Origin: Echinicola jeungdonensis
Lineage (GTDB): Bacteria; Bacteroidota; Bacteroidia; Cytophagales; Cyclobacteriaceae
Length of the DNA: 64,000 nucleotides
Direction: 5' to 3'
Assembly: GCF_030409905.1 (NCBI RefSeq)
Contig: NZ_JAUFQT010000001.1
Coordinates: 2,335,001 to 2,399,000, forward strand
The translations under genes were made by a program, and so were the position numbers. How positions within the stretch are numbered: position 1 is the stretch's first letter; each line of letters opens with the position of its first letter. This document shows, in pieces, positions 9,177 through 18,655 of this stretch. The notes under the pieces are model-generated. The model saw nothing but the letters and a program-made list of their open reading frames with translations, was not told the origin of the DNA and ran no database searches.

Positions 9177-10217
9177 GTGTATAAATCCTTCCTGAAACCG
9201 ATTTTATTCCGAAAAGGACCTGAAAAAGCTCATCATTTTACATTTTCACTCACCAAATTGACTTTTAACCTTCCCCTGGTAAAAAATTTCATTAAAGGTG
9301 CCTATAGTTTTGATCACCCCCAATTGGAGAAGGAAGTTTTTGGTTTAAAGTTTAAAAACCCAATAGGCTTGGCGGCAGGATTTGATAAAGATGCTAAATT
9401 GATTGATGAAATGGCCATGCTGGGATTTGGTTTTATTGAAATAGGAACCTTAACCCCTAAACCCCAGCCAGGTAATCCCCAGCCCCGCTTATTCAGATTG
9501 CCTCAGGATGAATCTTTGATCAACCGAATGGGCTTTAACAATGGAGGTGTAGAGGATGCCATACTTCGTTTGCGGAAAAGGAAGTCAAGGGTACTTATTG
9601 GAGGTAATATTGGAAAAAACAAGGTAACCCCCAATGAAGAAGCAGTAAATGATTATCTTCAATGCCTGGAAGCATTACATCCCTATGTGGATTATTTTGT
9701 GGTCAATGTTAGTTCACCAAACACTCCAAATTTGAGGGACCTTCAGGAAAAAGAACCTCTTAAAAAATTGCTGTTGGCCATCAAGGAAAAAAATGACCAG
9801 ATGCCTCATCCCAAACCGGTGTTGCTTAAAATCGCACCCGACCTTACCGAAGGACAACTGGATGATATAATAGAGATAGTTCAGGAAAGCAAAATAGATG
9901 GTGTAATTGCCACTAACACCACTATTGACCGGTCAAAACTAGAAACTCCAAAAGAACAGGTGGAATCAATTGGTTCAGGAGGGCTTAGTGGAAAAGTTTT
10001 GGCTGCAAGGAGTACAGAAGTGATTCGTTATTTGTCTGAAAAATCAGGTGGTTCCTTCCCGATTATAGGGGTGGGAGGGATATTTTCTGCTGAAGATGCC
10101 ATTGAGAAACTCCAAGCTGGGGCCTCATTGGTACAGGTGTATTCCGGTATGATTTATGAAGGGCCTGGTTTGGTAAAAAAAATCAAAAAAGGACTCTTGA
10201 AATATTACCAATCCTGA
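9177..10217 (+). CDS. pyrD: Dihydroorotate dehydrogenase (quinone), class 2
   Basis: Oxidises dihydroorotate to orotate with FMN and passes electrons to membrane menaquinone. The class 2 N-terminal membrane-associating helix is present ([20 protein letters not shown]). It is followed by the FMN-site [20 protein letters not shown], and [10 protein letters not shown] with the class 2 catalytic serine. I place the start at GTG 9177 (346 residues), because relatives begin with a similar M-Y-K sequence; a GTG at 9123 would add 18 unconserved residues. It lies upstream of ftsK with a 63-base gap. pyrF lies 3.3 kb downstream in the same orientation. Confidence 0.93.
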   Translation: MYKSFLKPILFRKGPEKAHHFTFSLTKLTFNLPLVKNFIKGAYSFDHPQLEKEVFGLKFKNPIGLAAGFDKDAKLIDEMAMLGFGFIEIGTLTPKPQPGNPQPRLFRLPQDESLINRMGFNNGGVEDAILRLRKRKSRVLIGGNIGKNKVTPNEEAVNDYLQCLEALHPYVDYFVVNVSSPNTPNLRDLQEKEPLKKLLLAIKEKNDQMPHPKPVLLKIAPDLTEGQLDDIIEIVQESKIDGVIATNTTIDRSKLETPKEQVESIGSGGLSGKVLAARSTEVIRYLSEKSGGSFPIIGVGGIFSAEDAIEKLQAGASLVQVYSGMIYEGPGLVKKIKKGLLKYYQS

Positions 10218-10280
10218 TATTTTCTATAATTAAAGATTAAAATTAACTTATCGTATAAATAAGGCATTCGTTGGTGAGTT

Positions 10281-12770
10281 ATGGCTGCAAATACATATAA
10301 ATCAAATACTTTCAGAAAAAAGGATAAAGCCAAAAAGAAACGGTCTTTTAACTTTTCTCTGAGTGCATTTAAAGACAAAAAAATAGGGCTGTCATTTGGT
10401 ATCCTTTTTATGATGATTGGCCTGTTTTTGTTTTTTGCATTTTTAGGATATCTTTTTACTGGACCAGCCGACCAAAGTGTGGTGACTGCCGAGGGGATGG
10501 ATATTTCCTACCGCCAAAATGCGGCTGAAGCCAGGAATTGGCTGGGGTATGCGGGAGCATGGGTTTCTTATTGGTTGATCTTTAGGTGGTTTGGTTTAGC
10601 GGCATTTTTGTTGCCTCCTTTCCTTTTTCTTATGGGCTTCAAATGGGCTTTTAAGAAATCATTGGTCAGCCTTACCCAATACAGTGCTTTTGGATTGTTT
10701 TTTGTCTTTTGGCTGGGCTTGTTGTTGGGGTATGTCGTCCATATGCTGGATGGATACCACTATATTGGATTTTTAAGCGGTGGGTTTGGTTATGAAATGG
10801 CCGTCCTTGCTGATGAATTTTTAGGTTGGGGAACCTTTATACTCATTTTTGGTTCTTTGCTGATTTTTGTGGTTTTCTTTTTCAATATTACTCAGATCGA
10901 ATGGTTTCAGCCAGGGGAAGATAAAGCTATTTCTGATGAAGAACCTGAAGGCTCAAATGCCACTGAAACAAACTCCGATTCTTCATTTGAAGATAGTGAG
11001 GAAATTGATTTTTTGAACAAGCCGGAAGATGAACCGAAAAGGCCAGTAGGAACTTTGGAAGAAACCGAATCCGGGGAAAGTGAGGAAAACAGCTGGACCA
11101 TCAAGGAAAAGAAACCCGAGAAAAAGAAAGAAGCTTCTGAACCGGCATTCAATGTGGAGGATCAAACCTTAATAGCTGAAGATGAAGCAAAGCAAGAGGA
11201 AAATACGTTTACCGTAGAAAAGGCAGAAGGAGATGAAAAGACCGTGTCTGAGGTGGAAAATTTGGCTCCTTATGACCCTACTTTGGATTTGCCACAATAC
11301 CAGTACCCGGCTTTGAATTTGCTAAATGAATATGATCAGCAAAAAGTAACTGTTACACGCCAGGAGTTGGAAGAGAATAAGAATAAGATAGTTGAAACCC
11401 TGGTAAACTTTAAAATTGGCATCCAGGAGATCAAAGCAACTATTGGCCCAACGGTTACCTTATATGAAATTGTGCCTGATCCGGGAGTGAAGATTTCCAA
11501 GATCAAAAACCTGGAGGATGACATTGCCTTGAGTTTGGCCGCATTGGGTATAAGGATCATCGCCCCTATTCCGGGTAGGGGAACCATTGGTATAGAAGTT
11601 CCTAACAAAAACAGGGAATTGGTGGCGGCCAAGTCTGTTTTGGGAACGGAGAAGTTTATGAAAAGTGACAAGGACCTTCCGGTGGCATTGGGGAAAACCA
11701 TTTCCAATGAGGTTTTTGTGGTGGATTTGGCAAAAATGCCGCACTTATTGATGGCCGGAGCTACTGGACAAGGAAAGTCGGTGGGTTTGAATGTGATACT
11801 GGCCTCTTTGGTTTATAAAAAACATCCTTCCCAATTAAAATTTGTCCTGGTCGATCCCAAAAAAGTGGAATTGACCCTGTTTAATAAAATTGAGAGACAC
11901 TTTTTAGCCAAACTTCCCAATGCGGAAGATGCTATTATTACCGATACTAAAAAGGTGATCTATACCCTGAATTCCCTTTGTATAGAAATGGATCAGCGGT
12001 ATGATCTTTTAAAGGATGCCGGCTGTAGAAACTTAAAGGAATACAATGCCAAATTTGTGGCCAGAAAACTCAATCCTGACAAGGGCCATAAATTTATGCC
12101 TTATATCGTATTGGTAATCGATGAGTTGGCCGATTTGATGATGACCGCTGGTAAGGAAATTGAAGGCCCAATTGCCCGCTTGGCTCAGTTGGCAAGGGCT
12201 ATTGGTATCCATCTGGTAGTGGCCACCCAGCGACCGTCTGTCAATGTGATCACCGGTATCATTAAAGCCAATTTCCCAGCCAGGCTTTCTTTTAGGGTTA
12301 CTTCAAAAGTTGACAGCAGGACCATTTTAGATGCAGGTGGAGCGGAACAACTTATCGGGATGGGAGATATGCTTTTGTCACAGGGATCAGACGTAATCCG
12401 GCTTCAATGTGCCTTTTTAGATACCCCAGAAGTGGAAGCAGTTTGTGAATGGATTGGAGACCAAAGGGGATATAGTGATGCTTACCTTTTGCCTGAGTTT
12501 GAGGGTGAAGATAGTGATAATAATGTGGGAGGGGTGGACCTTGCCGATAGGGATCCATTATTTGATGATGCGGCGAAGTTGATTGTTATGCATCAGCAGG
12601 GTAGTACTTCTTTAATCCAGAGAAAATTAAAACTGGGATATAACCGGGCCGGAAGGATTATTGACCAATTGGAAGCCGCAGGAGTGGTCGGACCATTCGA
12701 AGGAAGTAAAGCAAGGGAAGTTTTAATTCAGGATGAAATGAGTTTGGAACAATTATTGAGCGACCTTTAA
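10281..12770 (+). CDS. ftsK: DNA translocase FtsK/SpoIIIE family
   Basis: A septum-located DNA pump that clears the terminus region and activates XerCD. The 829 residues comprise a basic N-terminal tail, four or five membrane helices (about 38-205), an acidic Glu/Ser-rich linker (about 215-335), then the alpha-beta motor. Motor features are Walker A G-A-T-G-Q-G-K-S (493-500), the FVLVDPKKVEL strand, and Walker B YIVLVIDELADLMM. At the C-terminus is a winged-helix gamma domain (STSLIQRKLKLGYNRAGRI) that reads orienting DNA sequences. It is followed 31 bases later by lolA. Confidence 0.96.
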   Translation: MAANTYKSNTFRKKDKAKKKRSFNFSLSAFKDKKIGLSFGILFMMIGLFLFFAFLGYLFTGPADQSVVTAEGMDISYRQNAAEARNWLGYAGAWVSYWLIFRWFGLAAFLLPPFLFLMGFKWAFKKSLVSLTQYSAFGLFFVFWLGLLLGYVVHMLDGYHYIGFLSGGFGYEMAVLADEFLGWGTFILIFGSLLIFVVFFFNITQIEWFQPGEDKAISDEEPEGSNATETNSDSSFEDSEEIDFLNKPEDEPKRPVGTLEETESGESEENSWTIKEKKPEKKKEASEPAFNVEDQTLIAEDEAKQEENTFTVEKAEGDEKTVSEVENLAPYDPTLDLPQYQYPALNLLNEYDQQKVTVTRQELEENKNKIVETLVNFKIGIQEIKATIGPTVTLYEIVPDPGVKISKIKNLEDDIALSLAALGIRIIAPIPGRGTIGIEVPNKNRELVAAKSVLGTEKFMKSDKDLPVALGKTISNEVFVVDLAKMPHLLMAGATGQGKSVGLNVILASLVYKKHPSQLKFVLVDPKKVELTLFNKIERHFLAKLPNAEDAIITDTKKVIYTLNSLCIEMDQRYDLLKDAGCRNLKEYNAKFVARKLNPDKGHKFMPYIVLVIDELADLMMTAGKEIEGPIARLAQLARAIGIHLVVATQRPSVNVITGIIKANFPARLSFRVTSKVDSRTILDAGGAEQLIGMGDMLLSQGSDVIRLQCAFLDTPEVEAVCEWIGDQRGYSDAYLLPEFEGEDSDNNVGGVDLADRDPLFDDAAKLIVMHQQGSTSLIQRKLKLGYNRAGRIIDQLEAAGVVGPFEGSKAREVLIQDEMSLEQLLSDL

Positions 12771-12801
12771 ATTGTCAATTAAAGGCATTATTTGGTAGTT
12801 T

Positions 12802-13455
12802 ATGATTAAGAAAATAAGTTTTATTATTATGGTATTGGTTTTGGGGATGGGTAATCTAATAGCCCAAAAAGATCCTGAAGCCAAAGAAATTTTGGACCAG
12901 GTAAGTGAGAAATACAAGTCCATGAAAGGCATGCACGCCATTTTTGAATATTATTATTACAATGAGTTGGATGGGGCAAGTCAAACTAATAAAGGGGAGT
13001 TAACTGTAAAAAATAATCAGTACAAACTGGTGTTGGATGATCAGGAGATTTATAATAATGGTCAGACCGTATGGACCTATATTAAATCAAATGGTTACAG
13101 AGAAGTTACCATCAATACGGCAAATCCTGAACAAGATGAATTAACACCTACCAGTATTTATACCATTTACAAAAATGGATATGATTACGAATTATTGGGA
13201 GAAAGTAGAAAAAATGGAAAAGCTGTTCAGGAGGTTTTGTTGAAAGCCGAAGATTCAGATGCTCAGTTTCAAAAAATCAAACTGACCATAGATAAAGATA
13301 AAAAGACGCTCTTGGGCTGGGAAGTGGCAGATAGTGACGGGGGTACATTTAGGTATAGCTTTAAGGAAGTAAATGCCAATCTAAATTTAAAAGACAGTCA
13401 TTTTACCTTTGATCCCGAAAATCACCCTGGAGTGGAAGTGATTGACCTTAGGTAA
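12802..13455 (+). CDS. LolA-like outer-membrane lipoprotein carrier protein
   Basis: A 217-residue periplasmic protein with a signal peptide (about residues 1-21, ending LIAQ). It has the LolA_like fold: repeated beta strands KGELTVKNNQYKLVL, QTVWTYIKSNGYREVTI and a C-terminal SHFTFDPENHPGVEVIDLR that matches the family end. LolA ferries lipoproteins from the inner to the outer membrane. The ftsK-lolA order is familiar in Bacteroidota. A terminator follows immediately. Confidence 0.85.
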   Translation: MIKKISFIIMVLVLGMGNLIAQKDPEAKEILDQVSEKYKSMKGMHAIFEYYYYNELDGASQTNKGELTVKNNQYKLVLDDQEIYNNGQTVWTYIKSNGYREVTINTANPEQDELTPTSIYTIYKNGYDYELLGESRKNGKAVQEVLLKAEDSDAQFQKIKLTIDKDKKTLLGWEVADSDGGTFRYSFKEVNANLNLKDSHFTFDPENHPGVEVIDLR

Positions 13456-13481
13456 GTTCAGTTCATAACAAGAATAAAATA

Positions 13482-13508
13482 AAAACGGCAGAAATCTGCC
13501 GTTTTTTG
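13482..13508 (+). terminator. Rho-independent terminator after lolA
   Basis: AAAACGGCAG pairs with CTGCCGTTTT around a four-base loop, followed by T residues. It closes the pyrD-ftsK-lolA run. Confidence 0.9.
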
Positions 13509-13563
13509 GTTTTGGAGTCCTGCTTTTTATATTTTTGACAAATTTTGACATAATTATACAAAA

Positions 13564-14376
13564 ATGGACAAACAAAGCCTCTTTGGTCAAATTCAAAAAA
13601 AGTCATCTTTTTTATGTGTGGGACTGGACACGGATCTTTCAAAAATCCCACCACACCTGTTGAATGAGGAGGATCCGATTTTTTCCTTCAACAAACAGAT
13701 TATTGACCATACCGCTGAATTTGCCGTGGCCTATAAGCCAAATATTGCTTTTTATGAAGCCATGGGAGCAAAAGGCTGGGAAAGTTTGCAAAAAACTTTA
13801 GATTATATTCCCGATGATATTTTTACCATTGCAGATGCCAAACGGGGGGATATTGGCAATACCAGCAGCCTTTATGCCAAAGCGTTTTTCGAGAAAATGA
13901 ATTTTGACTCTATCACCGTGGCTCCTTATATGGGCAGGGACAGTGTGGGGCCTTTTCTGGAATTTGATGGGAAATGGGTTATTCTATTGGCTTTAACCAG
14001 TAATGAGGGTAGTCAGGATTTTCAGGTTTTGAATACCGAGGGGGACAAGCCACTTTTCCAACAAGTAATTGAGAAGAGTCAGCAATGGGGCCATGAAGGT
14101 AATATGATGTATGTGGTTGGCGCAACAAGAGGAGAGAAAATAAAAGAGGTAAGGGCTTTGGCTCCTGATCATTTCTTTTTGGTGCCCGGAGTCGGTGCCC
14201 AGGGGGGGAGTTTGGAAGAAGTGGCAAAGTATGGGATGAATGACTCTTGTGGTTTGTTGGTCAATTCAAGCCGTGGGATAATTTATGCCTCTTCTGGTGA
14301 AGATTTTGGGCAAAGGGCCGGGGAGGAAGCAGCCAAATTACAGCGAGAAATGGCAAGGCTTTTGGAAAAGTATTAA
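13564..14376 (+). CDS. pyrF: Orotidine-5'-phosphate decarboxylase, long (type 2) form
   Basis: Final step of UMP synthesis, OMP to UMP. The 270-residue length and [14 protein letters not shown] start identify the longer subfamily. The catalytic [10 protein letters not shown] is at residues 91-100, with Lys93 as the proton donor. A phosphate-binding loop follows near VPGVGAQGG (about residue 209). The leader contains two TTGACA-like hexamers between 13535 and 13555, but no convincing Bacteroidota -7 element. Confidence 0.94.
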   Translation: MDKQSLFGQIQKKSSFLCVGLDTDLSKIPPHLLNEEDPIFSFNKQIIDHTAEFAVAYKPNIAFYEAMGAKGWESLQKTLDYIPDDIFTIADAKRGDIGNTSSLYAKAFFEKMNFDSITVAPYMGRDSVGPFLEFDGKWVILLALTSNEGSQDFQVLNTEGDKPLFQQVIEKSQQWGHEGNMMYVVGATRGEKIKEVRALAPDHFFLVPGVGAQGGSLEEVAKYGMNDSCGLLVNSSRGIIYASSGEDFGQRAGEEAAKLQREMARLLEKY

Positions 14377-14488
14377 AGGCGCGACTATTTAGAAATCAAG
14401 GAGAATATTTTTTACAATGGGGATTTTCCCCTAATTTATATAAACATTTACCAGTGAATGTTTTTTGTCATTTTTAAATCTATTTTTT

Positions 14489-15784
14489 ATGAATTTTCAG
14501 GAAAGTTTTGTCCAGTCAGTATGGAAGTTTCAATATTTTAACCGGCAAAATCTAGCAACAACCGATGGTCAGCCTTTATCAATCCGAAAGATTGGTTTCC
14601 ATAATTTTCACGAAGGCCCGGATTTTTCGGAATCAGAAGTACAAATTGGGAATTTGAAATATCATGGGAATGTGGAGGTCCATATCAAATCCTCGGATTG
14701 GATTGCCCATAAGCATGAGCAGGATCCCAAATTTGAAACGGTAATATTGCATGTTGTTTGGGAACATGATTTGGAAATTGACCGTAGTGATGGAACACAA
14801 ATTCCTACCCTTGAGCTCAAGGGGAAAGTTTTTTTGGATGTCCTGAGGAATTATCAGCGATTGATACAATCTCCACATGTCATCCTTTGTGAAGATTCCT
14901 TACTGGAAATTCCTGAAATCATTAAATTTTCCATGCTGGAAAAATCTTTAGTAGAAAGATTACAGGAAAAATGTCAACTGATTGAGAAGCAATTGGAGCT
15001 TACTGGTGGAGACTGGGAGGAAGTGGCCTATCGTTGGTTGTTTTATTCTTTTGGTTTCAAGGTCAACAGTGGTCCAATGTTGGAATTGGCCCGGTCCCTG
15101 CCTTATAATTTGTTGAAAAAACATGCACACCAACCGGCAGTTCTTGAGGCATTATTGCTGGGGCAAGCGGGATTTTTAAAAGAAAGTAAGAAGGATGATT
15201 ATTCCCGCTTTTTACAAAAGGAATTTGAATTTTACCAGCAAAAGTATGGTCTGCATTCAAGGGATTTGCGAGCAGAATGGAAATTTATGCGAGTAAGACC
15301 CGCCAATTATCCGACAATCCGAATAGCGCAGCTGGCAGCTTTACTGGCTCAAAGGCCCAATTTAATTTCTATTTTAATGCATGAAATTAAGTCCCTTAAA
15401 GATTTACAAATTGTATTTTCTATTTCTGCATCTCCTTATTGGGAATACCATTTTAGGCCAGGGTATAAAAGCCGGAAAAGGCAAAGCAGGAATTTGACCA
15501 AAAATACGATTCAGCTTTTGGCTATTAATTTTGTGATACCCCTTTGGTATGCTTATGGGCAATATATCGATGACAGCCTATGGAAGGAAAGGTGTTTTGA
15601 TTTTTTGCAATTAATTCCTGCGGAATCCAACCATATCATATTTGATTATGAAAAATCTGGATGGAAAGCCGGTAATGCTTTTGACACCCAAGGGATGATT
15701 GGGCTTCATCACCATTATTGTCAACCCAAAAAATGCTTGGATTGCAAAGTTGGCCAACAACTCCTTAGGCCACAGCGAAAATGA
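14489..15784 (+). CDS. DUF2851 family protein
   Basis: A 431-residue cytoplasmic protein of unknown function belonging, by recall of the family, to DUF2851 of Bacteroidota. Recognisable conserved parts are the N-terminal ESFVQSVWKFQYF, the FHNFHEGPDFSESEVQIG block, EVHIKSSDWIAHKHEQD, and the C-terminal QGMIGLHHHYC-x4-KCLDCKVG. This last part has a Cys/His cluster (H-H-H-Y-C, then C-x2-C) that could bind metal. The ATG at 14489 is chosen over a TTG at 14465 because of the family start. No function is inferred from its neighbours. Confidence 0.82.
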   Translation: MNFQESFVQSVWKFQYFNRQNLATTDGQPLSIRKIGFHNFHEGPDFSESEVQIGNLKYHGNVEVHIKSSDWIAHKHEQDPKFETVILHVVWEHDLEIDRSDGTQIPTLELKGKVFLDVLRNYQRLIQSPHVILCEDSLLEIPEIIKFSMLEKSLVERLQEKCQLIEKQLELTGGDWEEVAYRWLFYSFGFKVNSGPMLELARSLPYNLLKKHAHQPAVLEALLLGQAGFLKESKKDDYSRFLQKEFEFYQQKYGLHSRDLRAEWKFMRVRPANYPTIRIAQLAALLAQRPNLISILMHEIKSLKDLQIVFSISASPYWEYHFRPGYKSRKRQSRNLTKNTIQLLAINFVIPLWYAYGQYIDDSLWKERCFDFLQLIPAESNHIIFDYEKSGWKAGNAFDTQGMIGLHHHYCQPKKCLDCKVGQQLLRPQRK

Positions 15785-15838
15785 TATTTTGGTTTGGTGG
15801 GGAAATTGCCGTAATTTTGCGGACTAAATTGAACTGAA

Positions 15839-16477
15839 ATGGAAAAACCGGTAATCATCTTAGGGGCAAAGGGCATTGCCCACCCTGCTTTGGAAATTTT
15901 TAATAGTAATAATGTTGATGTATATGGGTTTCTGGAAGAGGATGAGGAACTCCATGGGAAGGAAATTAATGTAGTGCCTGTACTTGGCCACCCGGAAGAT
16001 GATGGATATCTAAAATTGATCGGGAAAAAATGCGAGGCATTCGTAGCGGTAGATGATTATAAGTATCGTCAATTTTTAGTGAAATTACTAAATGAGCGTA
16101 GGAAAGTACAACCCATCAATGCCATTCATAAAACTTCCTATATAAGTACGGATTCCACTATGGGCCATGGAAACTTTATCAATGCCCGTGTAATTATTGG
16201 AGCTGGAACTGAATTGGGTCACCATGGAATTTATCATTCAGGTGTCCTTATAGATCATAAAGTTACCATTGGAGATTTTGTACAGATAGGTGCCGGTGCG
16301 GTAGTGAATTCAGGAGTAAAGGTGGAAGAGGGTGCCTTTATAGGATCAGGAGTGACCATTGTCTCCGGAGTGAAAATTGGAAAAAATGCTAGGGTTGGGG
16401 CCGGATCGGTAGTAGTTGCTGATGTAGAAGAGGAGAGTACAGTGTTTGGAAATCCTGCCAAACCAGTCAAACCATAA
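15839..16477 (+). CDS. NeuD/PglB-type left-handed beta-helix acyltransferase
   Basis: A 212-residue protein with a short N-terminal nucleotide-sugar-binding-like domain (VIILGAKGIAHPALEIF, residues 5-21). It is followed by a hexapeptide-repeat beta helix (about 105-205, repeats such as IGAGTE, IGDFVQIGAGAVV, IGSGVTI, IGKNARVGAGSVV). This is the architecture of sialic-acid or sugar-amine O/N-acetyltransferases of the NeuD/VioB group. The usual active-site His lies in the GHHGIYHSG segment. No glycan-synthesis genes flank it, so the acceptor is unknown. Confidence 0.82.
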   Translation: MEKPVIILGAKGIAHPALEIFNSNNVDVYGFLEEDEELHGKEINVVPVLGHPEDDGYLKLIGKKCEAFVAVDDYKYRQFLVKLLNERRKVQPINAIHKTSYISTDSTMGHGNFINARVIIGAGTELGHHGIYHSGVLIDHKVTIGDFVQIGAGAVVNSGVKVEEGAFIGSGVTIVSGVKIGKNARVGAGSVVVADVEEESTVFGNPAKPVKP

Positions 16478-16536
16478 AAAATATTATATTTATTACCTTC
16501 AAAAACCAAACACCCTGCTGAAACAGGGCTATCGTT

Positions 16537-17520
16537 ATGGAAAATTTGAACTATAGCATCTTATTGTATTATTGTTACGCCGAGATCAAGGATCCTGAGG
16601 CGTACAGGGAAGAACATCACCTTTTTTGTGTAGAAAACAATATCAGGGGAAGAATTATTGTATCCCCTGAGGGATTAAATGGAACGGTTTCCGGTCTTAA
16701 AGAAGATTGTGAAAAGTACATGGAATATGTAAAATCCGATTCTCGCTTTGCTTCGACGGATTTTAAAGTAGACGAATTTGACAGGCATGCATTTACAAAA
16801 ATTCATGTTCGGGTAAAACCAGAGATAGTCCATTCCAGTCTTCGCCATATCAATCCCGTCACCCGTACTGGTAAACATTTGGAGCCTGAGGAGTTCAAAA
16901 AATTAAAAGACCAGGAGGATGTGGTGATTTTGGATGTAAGGTCCAATTATGAACATGAATTGGGTCGTTTCAAAAATGCCATTACCCTGGATATTGATAA
17001 CTTCCGGGATTTCCCAGAAAAGGTCAAAGAGTTGGAACACCTTAAAAACAAAAAGGTGTTGACCTATTGCACCGGAGGAATCAAGTGCGAAAAAGCATCA
17101 GCCTATTTGTTGGAACAGGGTTTTGAGGATGTTTATCAACTTCATGGGGGTATTATCAAATACGGTAAGGAAGCAGGCGGTCAGGATTTTGAAGGAAAAT
17201 GTTACGTATTTGACAATAGGGTGGCTGTTGATGTCAACCAAGTCAATCCCAAAGTGATTTCCACTTGTCATGTATGTGGAACTACTTCTGACCGAATGGT
17301 TAACTGTGCCAACCCGGAATGCAATATTCATGTCCCTATTTGTGAAGAATGCGGCTGGGAGATGGAAGGTGCTTGTTCAGAGGAGTGTAAATCACATCCT
17401 GAAAAACGGCCCTATGATGGAACAGGTTATTACCAAAAAAACACCAATGGCTATAATCCTTATAAAGGGCTGTTTAGGAAGCCTGATAAAGAAAAAATAA
17501 AGTCCCTCGTCAATGACTAA
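16537..17520 (+). CDS. trhO: tRNA uridine(34) hydroxylase TrhO (rhodanese-like, YceA family)
   Basis: Installs 5-hydroxyuridine at the wobble position of tRNAs in characterised members, using O2. The 327-residue protein has the UPF0176 N-terminal acylphosphatase-like domain (GRIIVSPEGLNGTVSG). A rhodanese domain follows, with catalytic Cys178 in Y-C-T-G-G-I-K-C-E-K-A, and then a Cys-rich tail (CHVCG, CANPEC, CEECGW, CSEEC) that looks like a zinc-binding element. Its stop overlaps the start of the nucleoside phosphorylase gene by eight bases, implying translational coupling. Confidence 0.9.
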   Translation: MENLNYSILLYYCYAEIKDPEAYREEHHLFCVENNIRGRIIVSPEGLNGTVSGLKEDCEKYMEYVKSDSRFASTDFKVDEFDRHAFTKIHVRVKPEIVHSSLRHINPVTRTGKHLEPEEFKKLKDQEDVVILDVRSNYEHELGRFKNAITLDIDNFRDFPEKVKELEHLKNKKVLTYCTGGIKCEKASAYLLEQGFEDVYQLHGGIIKYGKEAGGQDFEGKCYVFDNRVAVDVNQVNPKVISTCHVCGTTSDRMVNCANPECNIHVPICEECGWEMEGACSEECKSHPEKRPYDGTGYYQKNTNGYNPYKGLFRKPDKEKIKSLVND

Positions 17521-18376
17521 AAAAATTCCAGCATCGGAATTGATCCTTAATCCCGATGGAAGTATCTATCATTTACATTTGAAGCCAGAATTTCTGGCTT
17601 CTTCTGTTATAACAGTTGGTGATCCTGGGAGGGTAGCAATGGTTTCCCAATATTTTGATGAAATCAAATTTCAGGTAGCTAACAGGGAATTTGTTACCCA
17701 TACCGGAATTTTTAAAGGAAAGATGATTTCCGTAATCAGCTCCGGAATGGGCACCGACAATATTGAAATATTGATGAATGAACTGGATGCTCTTGTCAAT
17801 GTGGACCTTAAGAGGAGGCAAGTTAAACCTATGCATACCAGTTTGAAAGTGGTAAGGGTTGGGACCTCCGGAAGCATAAGAAAAGAAATTCCTACGGGGG
17901 TTATATTGGCATCTGAATATGGGATTGGCCTTGACAGTTTGATGCAGTTTTATAATCTGGAGAGCAATCCCAAGGAATTATCTATTGCCAAAGCAGTAAA
18001 AGAAAAGTTAGGGCTTGGACTTTCCCCCTATTGCTGCCGAGCTTCCCCGCATCTTTTGGAGAAGATGATTAAGGGGGAAGTCATAAAAGGAAATACCGTT
18101 ACCTGTCCGGGTTTTTTTGGACCACAAGGGAGGGGAATAAGGCTTCAACCAGCAATCCCTGATATTATAGAACGCCTTACTGAGTGGGATTTAGATGGTG
18201 TTAGTCTTTCCAACTTTGAAATGGAGACAGCAGGTTATTATGCTATGGGGAGCCTCTTAGGCCATGAAATGATGAGCCTTAATGCCATTGTAGCCAATAG
18301 AGTAAGTCAAACTTTTGCTGAGGATCCAAAAGCTATTGTAGATAAAGCAATATTGCATGCTTTGGAAAATATTTAG
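17513..18376 (+). CDS. Nucleoside phosphorylase (uridine phosphorylase-like)
   Basis: Phosphorolyses a nucleoside to free base and (deoxy)ribose 1-phosphate. The 287-residue NP-1 fold shows the phosphate-binding VGDPGRVAMVS (about residue 37), the SSGMGTDNIEI loop, and the ribose-binding S-N-F-E-M-E-T-A (about 232), as in uridine phosphorylases. The start lies inside the trhO 3' end with an eight-base overlap. A base specificity for uridine is likely but not certain. Confidence 0.82.
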   Translation: MTKKIPASELILNPDGSIYHLHLKPEFLASSVITVGDPGRVAMVSQYFDEIKFQVANREFVTHTGIFKGKMISVISSGMGTDNIEILMNELDALVNVDLKRRQVKPMHTSLKVVRVGTSGSIRKEIPTGVILASEYGIGLDSLMQFYNLESNPKELSIAKAVKEKLGLGLSPYCCRASPHLLEKMIKGEVIKGNTVTCPGFFGPQGRGIRLQPAIPDIIERLTEWDLDGVSLSNFEMETAGYYAMGSLLGHEMMSLNAIVANRVSQTFAEDPKAIVDKAILHALENI

Positions 18377-18655
18377 AGTTTACTTTTTAGGTATAGTAAC
18401 TGCAAATTTGCTGTCATTGGTGAAACAGATTTTAATAAAGTGTTGGCGGGCTTTTGTCCAAATAGGATGAAATCAGAAGTTGACTTTTAGGTGTATTGAC
18501 ATTAATAATTGTGATAAGCGGTGAAACCATTTTTATATATCTACGGTATAACAAATACAGTCAATGCTGGACTGTAATGCTATTCAGGTTTTCTCGGGTT
18601 TCTGGTTGAGAAATAAAGTGTTAGAGCGTTTATTGTACTATTCAGCCTGTTGCCT

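Noticed and set aside
13535..13555. Repeated TTGACA-like hexamers upstream of pyrF as a promoter
   Set aside because: Bacteroidota housekeeping promoters use TTTG and TAnnTTTG elements, and no matching -7 element follows at the right distance.
16513..16528. CCCTG/CAGGG hairpin before trhO as a terminator
   Set aside because: Only five base pairs and no T run; it sits just upstream of the start codon and is more likely incidental.
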